In this document: positions 53,987-62,144 of the stretch, one piece after another | Numbering within the stretch: position 1 is the stretch's first letter | How the letters are laid out: every line of letters starts with the position of its first letter | From: Thermoplasmatota archaeon | Lineage (GTDB): Archaea > Thermoplasmatota > JAKEGO01 | Length of the DNA stretch: 64,000 bases | NCBI GenBank assembly: GCA_028279595.1 | Contig: JANQNK010000008.1 | Coordinates: 1 to 64,000 of the forward strand | Direction: 5' to 3' | Made by a program: the position numbers and the translations under genes | Notes under the pieces: model-generated | Told to the model about the DNA's origin: nothing | Seen by the model: the letters and a program-made list of their open reading frames with translations, nothing else | The model's database searches: none

Positions 53987-55201
53987 TCAGAGCAGTCTCT
54001 TCTCGCCCTCGAGCTTCTGCAGCCTGGCGATGTCCTGTGAGGCCTCGAGGACGCCCAGGTACTTTCCGTCCTGGTCGTGGACTGCGAAGTACTGGATGAG
54101 GACCTTGCTGTCACCAAGGTCGATCCAGAACTCGGCCTCGGTCCTCGTGCCGTCACGCATCTCGTCCAGGATCTTCTGGACCATGTGCATGCTCTTCTGC
54201 GGATGGCAGCCCTGCACCGTCCGCCCGATGACCGACTTGGACCTCGGGAAGATCCTGTCCGGGGCGTCGTTGAAGTAGCGGACGTGGTCCTCGGCCCCGA
54301 CGAACGAGATATCGATGGGCAGCCTGTTCAGGATGGCCTCGAGTTCCACGAGTGTCAGTGTCCCCGTATCGAAGGCAACCTCGCCCTCGCCCATCTCCAC
54401 GCGGGCGGCCTCCTCGCCCTCGACGGGGTCCGGCGTGAATCCGCAGTAACCGAAGTCGTCGAACTCGCTCCTTATCTGCTTCCATTCGTCCCCCTCGATG
54501 ACCGTCAGGGCGGTCGGGAAGAGGATGTTGTTCTCCTTGTAGAAGTGGTTGACCATGAGCTCGTTGAGTTCCGAGCATACCCTCTCGAGCGACTCGGAGA
54601 AGTCGCGATGGCCCATCTTCTCCCTGTCCTCGAAGAGCGTGAAGAGGGCCTTCTTCCCCTCGCGTATCTGATCGTGGTCCATCCACATGATGGCGGGCGG
54701 ACCGGTGATCCCCTTCTTCTCCAGGGTGGGGAATAGGACGTTCTCCTCGCGGACGTAGTGGACCTCTGCGTCCCTGAGGTGCTGGACGATGTGCTCGGCC
54801 TTCTCGAGCGCCTCGGCGTCGGGTTCCGTCCCGCTGTTGCGAAGGACGTCGGCAGCGTCCTGGAGGGAGCACATGAACTCCTTGAACATGTCATGCTCGC
54901 GCATGAGGATCCCGATGGGATGGTCTAGGGGCGCCAGTGGTTCGCCCTTCTCGAGCTGCTCCTTGAACACCTCGATGTGGACGTCGCAGAGCCGGTGCAT
55001 CTCCTTCTTCTGCATGCCCTCCTGGAGAAGCTCCTCCTCGATCTTCGATATCTGATCGGGACCGACCTCGTCGAGGATGCCCTTGAACTCGGCCTTCAAC
55101 TCCTCCGGGTCGGCTCCCTCGTGCAGGCGTCTGATCATGTCCTTGAGTGCTTCCTTCCGATCGTCGTCCATCTCATCATCTCCATTATCAGTGATAGTCA
55201 T
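53987..55201 (-). CDS. DUF438 / hemerythrin-like / PAS protein
   Basis: 404 residues. Residues 1-85 match DUF438 (LKDMIRRLHEGADPEELKAE). Residues about 88-240 form a hemerythrin-like domain with His and Glu ligands in HPIGILMREHDMFKEF, HYVREENVLFPTLEKKG, MDHDQIREGKKALF and HFYKENNILFP. Residues about 285-400 are a PAS domain (LPIDISFVGAEDHVRYFNDA). The protein is probably an oxygen, NO or redox sensor without an output domain of its own. GGTGATGGG precedes the ATG at 55201; the ATG at 55171, with GGAGATGATGAG, is also good. Confidence 0.88.
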   Translation of the reverse strand: MTITDNGDDEMDDDRKEALKDMIRRLHEGADPEELKAEFKGILDEVGPDQISKIEEELLQEGMQKKEMHRLCDVHIEVFKEQLEKGEPLAPLDHPIGILMREHDMFKEFMCSLQDAADVLRNSGTEPDAEALEKAEHIVQHLRDAEVHYVREENVLFPTLEKKGITGPPAIMWMDHDQIREGKKALFTLFEDREKMGHRDFSESLERVCSELNELMVNHFYKENNILFPTALTVIEGDEWKQIRSEFDDFGYCGFTPDPVEGEEAARVEMGEGEVAFDTGTLTLVELEAILNRLPIDISFVGAEDHVRYFNDAPDRIFPRSKSVIGRTVQGCHPQKSMHMVQKILDEMRDGTRTEAEFWIDLGDSKVLIQYFAVHDQDGKYLGVLEASQDIARLQKLEGEKRLL

Positions 55202-55214
55202 CTACTAGGTCCCA

Positions 55215-55565
55215 TCACCGTGATCTTATCATCACGAGGAGCATCTTGAAGGGTTCGGGCGCGTGCAGCGAGTGCGGCACGTTCGCGGGCATTATGATGA
55301 ACTCGCCCGCCTTGACGTGGTGCGCCTCGCCGTCGATCATGACGTGGGCCAGGCCATCGAGGATCTGCACGTAGGCGTCGAACGGCGCAGTATGCTCGCT
55401 CAGTCCCTGGCCGGCTCCGAAGGCGAAGACGGTGATCGTCCCTACGTCCCTGTCGACGAGCGTCCGGCTGACCACGGACCCCTCCTGGACAGCTATCATT
55501 CCGGCGAGGTCGAGCGCCACGGCGGCGTCGACCTTCCTGCCCTCGTCACCAGACGAACCTTCCAT
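55215..55565 (-). CDS. small cupin-domain protein
   Basis: 116 residues, one cupin-2 domain. GAGQGLSEHTAPFDAYVQIL and HHVKAGEFIIMPANVPHSLH hold the two cupin motifs with the metal-binding His and Glu. The function cannot be assigned. A GTG at 55571 is in frame; the ATG at 55565 with GGAGCTGTGACA ahead is favoured. It ends 14 bases upstream of the DUF438/hemerythrin gene and they are probably co-transcribed. A TATA-like GGATATAAC lies near 55597-55605. Confidence 0.87.
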   Translation of the reverse strand: MEGSSGDEGRKVDAAVALDLAGMIAVQEGSVVSRTLVDRDVGTITVFAFGAGQGLSEHTAPFDAYVQILDGLAHVMIDGEAHHVKAGEFIIMPANVPHSLHAPEPFKMLLVMIRSR

Positions 55566-55756
55566 TGTCACAGCTCCGGCTGAAGATTCGACCTTGGGGT
55601 TATATCCTTTTCCCTAACTGATTCCCTGATAGAGTGTACTGGTGATGCGCGTTGATGTCCTACCGGATCGACATCGAGCGCGTCCTTCCATGAATTATCG
55701 TGAAGGGATCAGGTGAAGGACCAAGGCTCGTCACTTCCGCACCGGTCCCCGGGAAA

Positions 55757-55765
55757 GATATATTA
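55757..55765 (+). promoter_or_regulatory. TATA box of the OB-fold gene
   Basis: GATATATTA centred 27 bases before the ATG at 55788, implying a leaderless transcript. The gap 55606-55750 holds no other feature I can support. Confidence 0.6.
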
Positions 55766-55787
55766 CCACTCGCGCCGGTCAGGGAGC

Positions 55788-56531
55788 ATGACCGGTCTCA
55801 GGGACGTCCTTCTCAAGAGGATGACTCCAGAGGAGTTGGACCAGAGGGTCGAAGGCGTCCGTAACGAGTTCGCGGGCCTCATCGACGAGGAGGCGGCGAC
55901 CTACATCATCGCCGGGGACAGGGGAGACCTGAAGGGCGCCCTGGTGCCGATATCCCAACTCGAGGATGGGATGTGGGCCAGCATATCCGGGAACGTCCTC
56001 TCGACCGGTTCCTCGAGTGGCGGCAAGGACGTCGCATGGGCCGTCGTCGGGGACGGGTCCGCGAGGATAAGATGCGTGTTCTGGAGGCGGGAGCACATCG
56101 AGATGGTCCGATCCAAGACCCTGGTCGAGGGTGCCACCGTCCGGCTCATCAACGGCCGGGTCAGACCGGGGCAGGACCTGGAGTTCCACATCGATTCGAA
56201 GGGCGTCATCGAGATACTTGGGGACGACCTCGTGGAGATATCTTCCATTTCCGTCGGCGACGTCGTGAGCATCAAGGGGGTCGTCAGCGACGCCGCGCCG
56301 ACAAGGGAGTTCAACCGCCGGGACGGTAGCGTCGGGAGGGTCGCCTCCATGACGCTGTTCGACGGGTCCGGGGATGTAAGGGCCGTTTTCTGGGACGACG
56401 ACGCTTCCCGCTGCTCCGATGTCCTCGTTGGCGACGAGGTCTCGCTCCGCGGCGGACTGGTCAAGGAGCGCAACGGCCTCCTCGAGGTCCACGCCTCCCG
56501 GGGGACCCGGATCGAGGTCAAGAGGGGCTGA
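55788..56531 (+). CDS. tandem OB-fold nucleic-acid-binding protein (RPA-like)
   Basis: 247 residues. After an N-terminal helical region (1-45), two OB-folds are seen: about 60-145 (MWASISGNVL, ARIRCVFWRREHIEMV, VRLINGRVRPG) and about 155-245 (VVSIKGVVSDA, MTLFDGSGDVRAVFWDDDA, VSLRGGLVKERNG). The repeated RxVFW segments are typical of archaeal RPA-related proteins. It probably binds single-stranded DNA. No zinc finger is present, unlike the larger archaeal RPA. The ATG at 55788 is set by the TATA box; an ATG at 55713 would precede transcription. Confidence 0.87.
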   Translation: MTGLRDVLLKRMTPEELDQRVEGVRNEFAGLIDEEAATYIIAGDRGDLKGALVPISQLEDGMWASISGNVLSTGSSSGGKDVAWAVVGDGSARIRCVFWRREHIEMVRSKTLVEGATVRLINGRVRPGQDLEFHIDSKGVIEILGDDLVEISSISVGDVVSIKGVVSDAAPTREFNRRDGSVGRVASMTLFDGSGDVRAVFWDDDASRCSDVLVGDEVSLRGGLVKERNGLLEVHASRGTRIEVKRG

Positions 56532-56580
56532 CCGGAAGCGATAAATGGTGCCCGGCGATTCCAACCGTTGAGGGGAGCCG

Positions 56581-57174
56581 ATGGATACCAGGATGACCAT
56601 GCAGACCGGGACGATGGTACTGATCTTCGCGTTGATGGCGATCATAGCATCCGGAATACTGGCGGTAGCAGCCCACCAGAGGGCGGCCGACCACTACGTG
56701 GATGGCGAGGAGATGATGGAGGGCTTCCCATCCAGTGCGGAGGTCAAGGCCTGGAACGAGGAGATGGACGGGATCTACGACGCCATCGCCCTCGCCGGTC
56801 TTCTCCTGATGACGGGAATTGCCCTCGGATTCCTCGGGAGCGTGCTCGTGATACTTTCCGCAGCAATGATGTCCGGGACCGAGGATTCGGCATCCATCAT
56901 GAAGGGCATCACTGGCACGCTGATGATGTTCGTGGTAATAGGCACTGTACTTACGATTGCGGGCCAGGGGATGATCTACGGCGCCGCCGTCGATGACGTC
57001 GATGGTTTCGACGGTGAGGAGCTCGCCGCCCGCGAGAGGACCTTCGGACAGGGAAGCATCATGACGGCCCTCGGACTGACGCTGCTGCTCTTCACGATGC
57101 TGTCCCTGGGTTTCACACTTGACCGTTGGATGGACCATAATGATGGGGAATGGCCGAGATCGCCCTATCCCTGA
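56581..57174 (+). CDS. four-helix membrane protein, function unknown
   Basis: 197 residues. Membrane helices are near 11-31, 68-94, 109-132 and 159-177. The outside loops are acidic. No motif is recognised. GAGGGGAGCCG precedes the ATG, and it lies 49 bases after the OB-fold gene on the same strand, so it may be read from the same promoter. It converges with the next gene with no gap. Confidence 0.75.
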   Translation: MDTRMTMQTGTMVLIFALMAIIASGILAVAAHQRAADHYVDGEEMMEGFPSSAEVKAWNEEMDGIYDAIALAGLLLMTGIALGFLGSVLVILSAAMMSGTEDSASIMKGITGTLMMFVVIGTVLTIAGQGMIYGAAVDDVDGFDGEELAARERTFGQGSIMTALGLTLLLFTMLSLGFTLDRWMDHNDGEWPRSPYP

Positions 57175-57558
57175 TCAAAGGTCGTCGGGGCGAAGGACCG
57201 AGGACCTCTTCGATGCCCAGATCCCAACGAGGAACACGACCAGAATTATCTGCACGGCGGCAACGATTATGCTCGGTATCATACCGGGATGGTCCTCGGC
57301 CAGTTCTACGAATCCAGGTCCCACCAGTCCGAGGAACAGGAGGAAGTACAGCAGGAACCCGATGGAGCCGGTCTGAAGGGACTTCAGGGCTGCACGTTCA
57401 CGGTCGTCGGGGTATTTCGAACCGACATAGTATCCTGCCATTATGATGCACAGAAGGGCGATGATCGGATGGATCAGGGAACCTAGGAGTATCAGCAGCG
57501 AGCCCTTCCACCATGCCGGCATCGCCTCGATGGCCCTCAAGGTCCACAGTCTCCTCAA
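57175..57558 (-). CDS. three-helix membrane protein, function unknown
   Basis: 127 residues. Membrane helices are near 19-45, 67-82 and 92-113, with a basic C-terminus. The start is a TTG at 57558 with GGAAGTGATAGA just before it, a strong site; no better in-frame start is near. TTATTATAC is a TATA-like element further upstream (about 57590). The family is not recognised. It is convergent with the four-helix protein gene and directly abuts it. Confidence 0.7.
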   Translation of the reverse strand: MRRLWTLRAIEAMPAWWKGSLLILLGSLIHPIIALLCIIMAGYYVGSKYPDDRERAALKSLQTGSIGFLLYFLLFLGLVGPGFVELAEDHPGMIPSIIVAAVQIILVVFLVGIWASKRSSVLRPDDL

Positions 57559-57627
57559 TCTATCACTTCCGTGGTATCCCGGTAACCTGTATAATAATGT
57601 TCAGTAACTGGGGGAGTCTCAGCCTGA

Positions 57628-58137
57628 TCATCGACGTCTCCGGAACGACAAGGCAGTGACAGCTAAAAGCGCAGCGACAACGAGGCCCGCTCCGAACCCC
57701 GGGGTCTCGTTCCCGTCGTCCTTCTTCGGCGGCGGCGCTGCGCCCTCGAGGACTGTGAGGTCCAGCTCCCTGCTCACCTTCATGTGGGTGGCGTTCTCAG
57801 TGTAGTCGACCGTGATGTTGAAGCCGACGTATCCCGGCGGGAACTTGTGCGCCATGAAGGTGTACGTGAATGTCCCCGAATGATTGACCATCGAGATCGG
57901 GATCGAACAGACCGTGTCGGTGCAGTAGGTTATCTTGACCCCAGTGACGTTCTCGAGGTTCTGCACGGTCGCGTTTATCGTGATGTCCTGGTCGGACCTC
58001 GGCTCCGCCGGAAGCGCCGAGATCGACACTATCTCCGGAGCGGCCTCAACGCTGGTCGGAACGAGCGCAAGGACCACTGTTAGGACCATCAGGAAGCCGA
58101 CGATGCGGCCGTGGGTGGATGCCATCATCTCATTCAT
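57628..58137 (-). CDS. secreted Ig-like protein with PGF-CTERM sorting tail
   Basis: 169 residues. The signal peptide covers about 1-32 (VGFLMVLTVVLALVPTSVEA). One Ig-like beta-sandwich with several Asn glycosylation sequons follows (about 35-130), including a Cys pair in TYCTDTVC. A stalk rich in Pro, Lys and Asp leads to NETPGFGAGLVVAALL and a basic RRRR end, a textbook PGF-CTERM tail for archaeosortase. It would be anchored to the cell surface by lipid. The upstream gene overlaps it by four bases. Confidence 0.87.
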   Translation of the reverse strand: MNEMMASTHGRIVGFLMVLTVVLALVPTSVEAAPEIVSISALPAEPRSDQDITINATVQNLENVTGVKITYCTDTVCSIPISMVNHSGTFTYTFMAHKFPPGYVGFNITVDYTENATHMKVSRELDLTVLEGAAPPPKKDDGNETPGFGAGLVVAALLAVTALSFRRRR

Positions 58138-59153
58138 TGAAGAAGCTCCTTGTTAAATCCCTCGCCGAAAATCGAGTAACCTGCGTCCAACGCGGCACGC
58201 CTGACCTCGGGATCGGGGAATGAGGAGGCCTCCGAGATGGCCCATCTGGAGAACTCGTTGGTCAGGTCGTCGCCGAACCCCTGGACAAGGGTCATGGCGG
58301 CCGTCATCTTCGACGGTGCGCCGAGATGCGACGGGTCGGCCCCGAGGTAATCACGTATCATCCTCTCCTTGTCCGGGGTGTTCTCCCTCAGCCATGGAAG
58401 CACGACCGCGCTTATGTCACCGTGGATCTCCGAGGGGACGTCGATGGTCCGGGAATCGATGAGGTCGACCTCGCGCAGCCTGTCGGCCCAGAACCTCTGG
58501 GTGTAGGAGCCGTCGATGACCGACGCCGAGAACCGCCTCTTCTCCTTGGTCGGAACGGTCCTGGAGCGGAGGTAGGAACCGACCAGCTGCCCGGAGATCC
58601 CCCACGATGGCTCTGCCGTGCTGAGCATAACGCCGAGCATCACGCTGGCCCCCGGACCCTTGGCCGCCCTCGATGCCACGACCGAGTCGAACAGGGAGAC
58701 GAAATGATTGGGGTCCGATGCGACGAGGACCTCGGGATGGAGGTCGTAGGCGATGAGGACCATCTCGAGAAGCTCCCTGTCAGGGCCCCTGAGTCTCACG
58801 ACATGGTGGAAAAGGGTAATCATGAACGCGGGGAATGCGTCCTCGGCGTACTCCTCCAGGTCGATGTTCCCGAAGGCGTCGAGGATTATCCTGTCGACGA
58901 CCACCTGGTCGAGCCCGGGATCGTTCAGTGCCTCCCTGACCAGATAGCCCGTGATGAAGGGCCTCTCCAGCCGGAGCTTGACATCCAGATCGTCTATGTC
59001 CATGTCCCCGAGGTTGGGGTCCGTGTCCGTAAGGTATGCCCTGACCGCTGCATAGGCCAGTGGTTCGAGCTCGTCGGCCTGCTCCGGGGACAGTCCGAGC
59101 CTCCTCCTCAGGTAGTTCACGACCATTACGATGTCTCCGCGTTCGTTGGACAT
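58134..59153 (-). CDS. hypothetical protein, probably all-helical
   Basis: 339 residues, no signal peptide or membrane helix. It looks alpha-helical throughout, with segments such as FMITLFHHVVRLRGPDREL and LVQGFGDDLTNEFSRWAISE, possibly HEAT-like repeats, but I do not recognise a family. Its stop overlaps the start of the PGF-CTERM gene (ATGA), so the two are translationally coupled; a cytoplasmic partner for a surface protein would be unusual. A TATA-like CTATTATA lies near 59171-59178 close to the ATG. Confidence 0.75.
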   Translation of the reverse strand: MSNERGDIVMVVNYLRRRLGLSPEQADELEPLAYAAVRAYLTDTDPNLGDMDIDDLDVKLRLERPFITGYLVREALNDPGLDQVVVDRIILDAFGNIDLEEYAEDAFPAFMITLFHHVVRLRGPDRELLEMVLIAYDLHPEVLVASDPNHFVSLFDSVVASRAAKGPGASVMLGVMLSTAEPSWGISGQLVGSYLRSRTVPTKEKRRFSASVIDGSYTQRFWADRLREVDLIDSRTIDVPSEIHGDISAVVLPWLRENTPDKERMIRDYLGADPSHLGAPSKMTAAMTLVQGFGDDLTNEFSRWAISEASSFPDPEVRRAALDAGYSIFGEGFNKELLQ

Positions 59154-59242
59154 TCGTACGTTCCAGTTCTATAATAGTGTTTCTGGAGCACGAAGTGGAG
59201 TAATGTGAAATGGGCTGGTCGTCGGACCCTTCCCTGATCCGT

Positions 59243-60565
59243 TCAGAGGCCCTTCTCTGCCAGGAACCCGCCGATGACCTCGTCGAGCTTCGGCCTGCCG
59301 ATCTCCTCGAGGTCGTACCTGACCCTGAGCATCACCTTGTCCGGCTTGATTATCCTGTTGAGGTCTATCGGGGTCCCACTGACCACGACCTCCGCGTCAG
59401 AGCGGTTGATGGTCTCCTGGAGGTCGGCCACCTGCTGCGGGCTGTAGCCCATGGCCGGCAATGTGTACTCGAGGTGGGGGAACTTCTCGTACGTCTCCAG
59501 GATCGTTCCGACGGCGAACTCCTTCGGCCTCACGAACTCGCTCGCCCCGAACCTGTCACCGGCAATGAATGCAGCTCCGTACGGCATGCCGCCGTGGGTG
59601 GTCGTCGGGCCGTCCTCGATCAGCAAAGCCCGCTTCCCGCGGATCATCTCCGGGTTGTCGACAGTTATTGGTGACGCCGCCTCGACGATGATGGCGTCGG
59701 GATTGACGGCCCTGACGTTCTGCCTCAGGACCCTGACGTCGTCGAGGTCGGCCGTGTCGACCTTGTTGATGAGGATGACGTCCGCGAGAAGGACGTTCTC
59801 GTGGCTGGGATAGTATATCGTCTCGTCGCCCGACCTGTGGGGGTCGGTCACCGTGATGTACAGATCGGCCTTGTAGAACGAGGCGTCGTTGTTTCCGCCG
59901 TCCCAGATCACCACGTCGGCCTCCGCCTCGGCCTGTCTGAGGATGGCCTCGTAGTCTACGCCGGCGAAGACTATCGACCCCGCGTCGATGTGGGGTTCGT
60001 ACTCCTCGCGCTCCTCGATGGTGCACTTGTGAGTATCGAGGTCATCGTACGTGGCGAACCTCTGGACGGCCTGTGCCTCGAGGTCCCCGTAGGGCATCGG
60101 ATGCCTGATGACGGCGACCTTCTTGCCGTTCGCTGCGAGTATCTGCGCGACCCGTCTCGTGGTCTGGCTCTTTCCGCAGCCCGTCCTCGTCGCGCATATT
60201 GCGATGAGCGGCCTGGACGAGGAGATCATCGTCCCCGACCTGATGAGCTCGAAGTCGGCACCGGCAGCGTTCACGAGGGCGGCCTTCTCCATCACGTACT
60301 GGTTGGTGACATCGCTGTAGGAGAAGACGACCTTCGTCACCCCGTGCTTTCCGATGAGCTCCACGAGGTTGTCCTCGGGATATATCGGGATGCCGTCTGG
60401 GTAATTGGGCCCCGACAGGGCCGGCGGATATTTCCTTCCGGCGATGTCCGGGATCTGGGTCGCAGTGAATGCGACCACATTGACGGTCTGATCGTTCCTG
60501 AACCTGGTGTTGAAGTTGTGGAAATCGCGGCCTGCCGCGCCCATTATTATGACGTTCTCTACCAT
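59243..60565 (-). CDS. cyclic 2,3-diphosphoglycerate synthetase-like P-loop GTPase
   Basis: 440 residues. VIIMGAAGRDFHNFNTRFRN at the N-terminus, the P-loop CATRTGCGKSQTTRR (about 124-138), VVIWDGGNND, ITVTDPHRSGDE, ILINKVDTADLDDV and TTTHGGMPYGAAF match the cDPGS family. True cDPG synthetases make a thermo- and osmoprotectant in some methanogens; many homologues are uncharacterised. GGTGAGAGC precedes the ATG at 60565, and a TATA-like TTTATTTA lies at about 60597-60605. Upstream is a palindrome-rich region and a membrane-bound regulator gene. Confidence 0.88.
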   Translation of the reverse strand: MVENVIIMGAAGRDFHNFNTRFRNDQTVNVVAFTATQIPDIAGRKYPPALSGPNYPDGIPIYPEDNLVELIGKHGVTKVVFSYSDVTNQYVMEKAALVNAAGADFELIRSGTMISSSRPLIAICATRTGCGKSQTTRRVAQILAANGKKVAVIRHPMPYGDLEAQAVQRFATYDDLDTHKCTIEEREEYEPHIDAGSIVFAGVDYEAILRQAEAEADVVIWDGGNNDASFYKADLYITVTDPHRSGDETIYYPSHENVLLADVILINKVDTADLDDVRVLRQNVRAVNPDAIIVEAASPITVDNPEMIRGKRALLIEDGPTTTHGGMPYGAAFIAGDRFGASEFVRPKEFAVGTILETYEKFPHLEYTLPAMGYSPQQVADLQETINRSDAEVVVSGTPIDLNRIIKPDKVMLRVRYDLEEIGRPKLDEVIGGFLAEKGL

Positions 60566-60605
60566 GCTCTCACCGGCCCTCGTTATGGACGATACCTAAA
60601 TAAAC

Positions 60606-60740
60606 ATTTCTCAGAGGCAATGTTCCAAGGGAATGGCAAAGGTCCAATCCCCAAGGGGTCCTTGTCAATGACAATACTCACCGCCATTGGACCAATGGGC
60701 AGTATGACAATAGGTCGCTGATTTCGCAGGTCATTGGGAA
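60606..60740. promoter_or_regulatory. palindrome-rich region upstream of the GTPase promoter
   Basis: Contains TTGTCA-A-TGACAA (60662-60674), CCATTGG-A-CCAATGG (60684-60698) framed by ATACT (60674-60678) and AGTAT (60701-60705), a second TGACAAT at 60705-60711, CCCCAAGGGG (60649-60658), and further CCAAT or ATTGG units at 60644 and 60733. It lies upstream of the TATA box near 60600, where activators would bind. Confidence 0.6.
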
Positions 60741-60749
60741 AGCGCCCCC

Positions 60750-60768
60750 CACAACACGGGATGTTGTG
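60750..60768. terminator. hairpin after the 60805-62037 gene
   Basis: CACAACA and TGTTGTG form seven perfect pairs with a five-base loop, 36 bases past the stop of the membrane regulator gene (minus strand). It has no strong U-run, so terminator function is only possible. Confidence 0.4.
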
Positions 60769-60804
60769 CGCGCCCTCCCTCCCTTCTGTCCGATGGATGG
60801 AGCG

Positions 60805-62037
60805 TCAGATGTCCTCGTCGTCCGACTCGTCCGGAGCGATGAGGTAGCAGTGGGTCTGCCGGCCCTCCTTGATCACGTCGATGAGACCCTCGTGGTACAT
60901 TGCCCGCACGTTGAGGTTCACCAGCTGCTTGCGCGCGCCAAGGGCCACGCAGATCTCCTTCTGGGATATGCCGGGATTATCTGCGATCAGATTGAGGATC
61001 CTGAGCTGGAACGTGTCCATCTCGATGGACTCCTCGACCTTCATGCCTATCGGGTAGAACCGGCGGAACCGGCCGTCCATCACGGACTTGACCAGCTTCT
61101 CCCGTTCGAGTACCTTGACGTGATAGGCGAAAAGGCCGTTCTTCAGACCCAGCTTCCGCATGATGCCGGAGTAGTGATCGCCGGGATTCGCGATGATGTA
61201 ACCGTGGATCTTACCTCGGATGTAATTGTTCAGGACCGTTCGGCCGGTGACCTTCGCGTATAGCAGGCCGAAGGCCGAGAAGACCAGATAGATGCCGGAC
61301 TGGGAAAGGGCCAGCACGACGAGGAACGAGATGAGGCCAGCAAGCCAGTAGTAGTACGACGGCACGGATGTCACGGTCTCCCTGCCCGGTTTCGACGATG
61401 CTACCCTGATGTTCACCTGCTGGGTGGTGACACCGTCAGTGGCTAGGATGGTCACATTGCTGCCTCCGAGCTCCGTCGTGTCCACGAAGAATGCGAACTT
61501 CGACGTCCCGGCGGCCTCGGTCCATTCGCCGTCCTCGACCCTGAAACTGACCGAAACGACACCTCGGTCGTCGGTGGCCTCGCCCTCGACCATCACAACG
61601 CTGTCGGCCGGGATGACCTCGGACGTGACGGTGATCTCGGGGGGTGTGGCCGGCGTCTCGGCCGAGACGACGTTCGAGTACGAGAATGCGTGGGAATAGC
61701 CCTCGGCCGATATCATGAAGTGGTAGGTCGCGCCCTCGTCGAGTCCTGAGATGGTCTTGGAGGTCAGTCCGGTGCCTACCACACCGCTCACATACGTGCT
61801 CCAGACCCTTGTAGGGACCATGAGCTCGGAGACGTCCGAATAGTGTATGATGGTCTGGTTCAGCTCGGGGGACGCCTCCTGTGTCCACGTTATGCGCACG
61901 CTCTCGCTCCCGAGGACCTCGATGCCCGTGATCTCGGGGGCGGGCGGTGCGGGTCCCTCCTGGCCGGTAGCGTCACCGGTGAGGTAGAAAGAGGCGATGA
62001 TCACGACCAATATTGCCAGGATACCGACGGCTCGCAC
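60805..62037 (-). CDS. membrane-tethered regulator: fibronectin III and Ig-like ectodomain, membrane helix, two winged-helix domains
   Basis: 410 residues from a GTG at 62037. A signal anchor (about 4-22) is followed by an FN3 domain (about 33-130, with VRITWTQEASPELNQT) and an Ig-like domain (about 131-215). Hydrophobic segments lie at about 225-258. The cytoplasmic part has two winged-helix domains: MRKLGLKNGLFAYHVKVLER and KEICVALGARKQLVNLNVRA. This plan matches the two giant regulators (34606 and 38926), and the linker motif FRRFYPIGMKV matches RKRFYPFGYKV. The TATA box and palindrome at 62041-62066 predict a leaderless, autorepressed transcript. Confidence 0.9.
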   Translation of the reverse strand: MRAVGILAILVVIIASFYLTGDATGQEGPAPPAPEITGIEVLGSESVRITWTQEASPELNQTIIHYSDVSELMVPTRVWSTYVSGVVGTGLTSKTISGLDEGATYHFMISAEGYSHAFSYSNVVSAETPATPPEITVTSEVIPADSVVMVEGEATDDRGVVSVSFRVEDGEWTEAAGTSKFAFFVDTTELGGSNVTILATDGVTTQQVNIRVASSKPGRETVTSVPSYYYWLAGLISFLVVLALSQSGIYLVFSAFGLLYAKVTGRTVLNNYIRGKIHGYIIANPGDHYSGIMRKLGLKNGLFAYHVKVLEREKLVKSVMDGRFRRFYPIGMKVEESIEMDTFQLRILNLIADNPGISQKEICVALGARKQLVNLNVRAMYHEGLIDVIKEGRQTHCYLIAPDESDDEDI

Positions 62038-62040
62038 GTT

Positions 62041-62055
62041 CGTAACTAGGTTACG
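62041..62055. promoter_or_regulatory. operator-like palindrome before the third membrane regulator
   Basis: CGTAAC-TAG-GTTACG has perfect six-base arms and lies between the TATA box and the GTG start, where a bound protein would block transcription. The half-site GTAAC also forms the palindrome at 12251-12260. Confidence 0.6.
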
Positions 62056-62066
62056 TTTATATATAT
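62056..62066 (-). promoter_or_regulatory. TATA box of the third membrane regulator
   Basis: The minus strand reads ATATATATAAA, centred 24 bases before the GTG at 62037, implying a leaderless transcript. Confidence 0.6.
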
Positions 62067-62144
62067 CTAGTTTGGTGCGCCCCGTTACCGATATTTAAAG
62101 GTATTCGATGGATTTATGAGAGGGACCTGTGCCGATGCACCGGT

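Noticed and set aside
55620-55750. Short open frame upstream of the OB-fold gene
   Set aside because: No ribosome site, short length and no recognisable composition; it lies before the TATA box at 55757.
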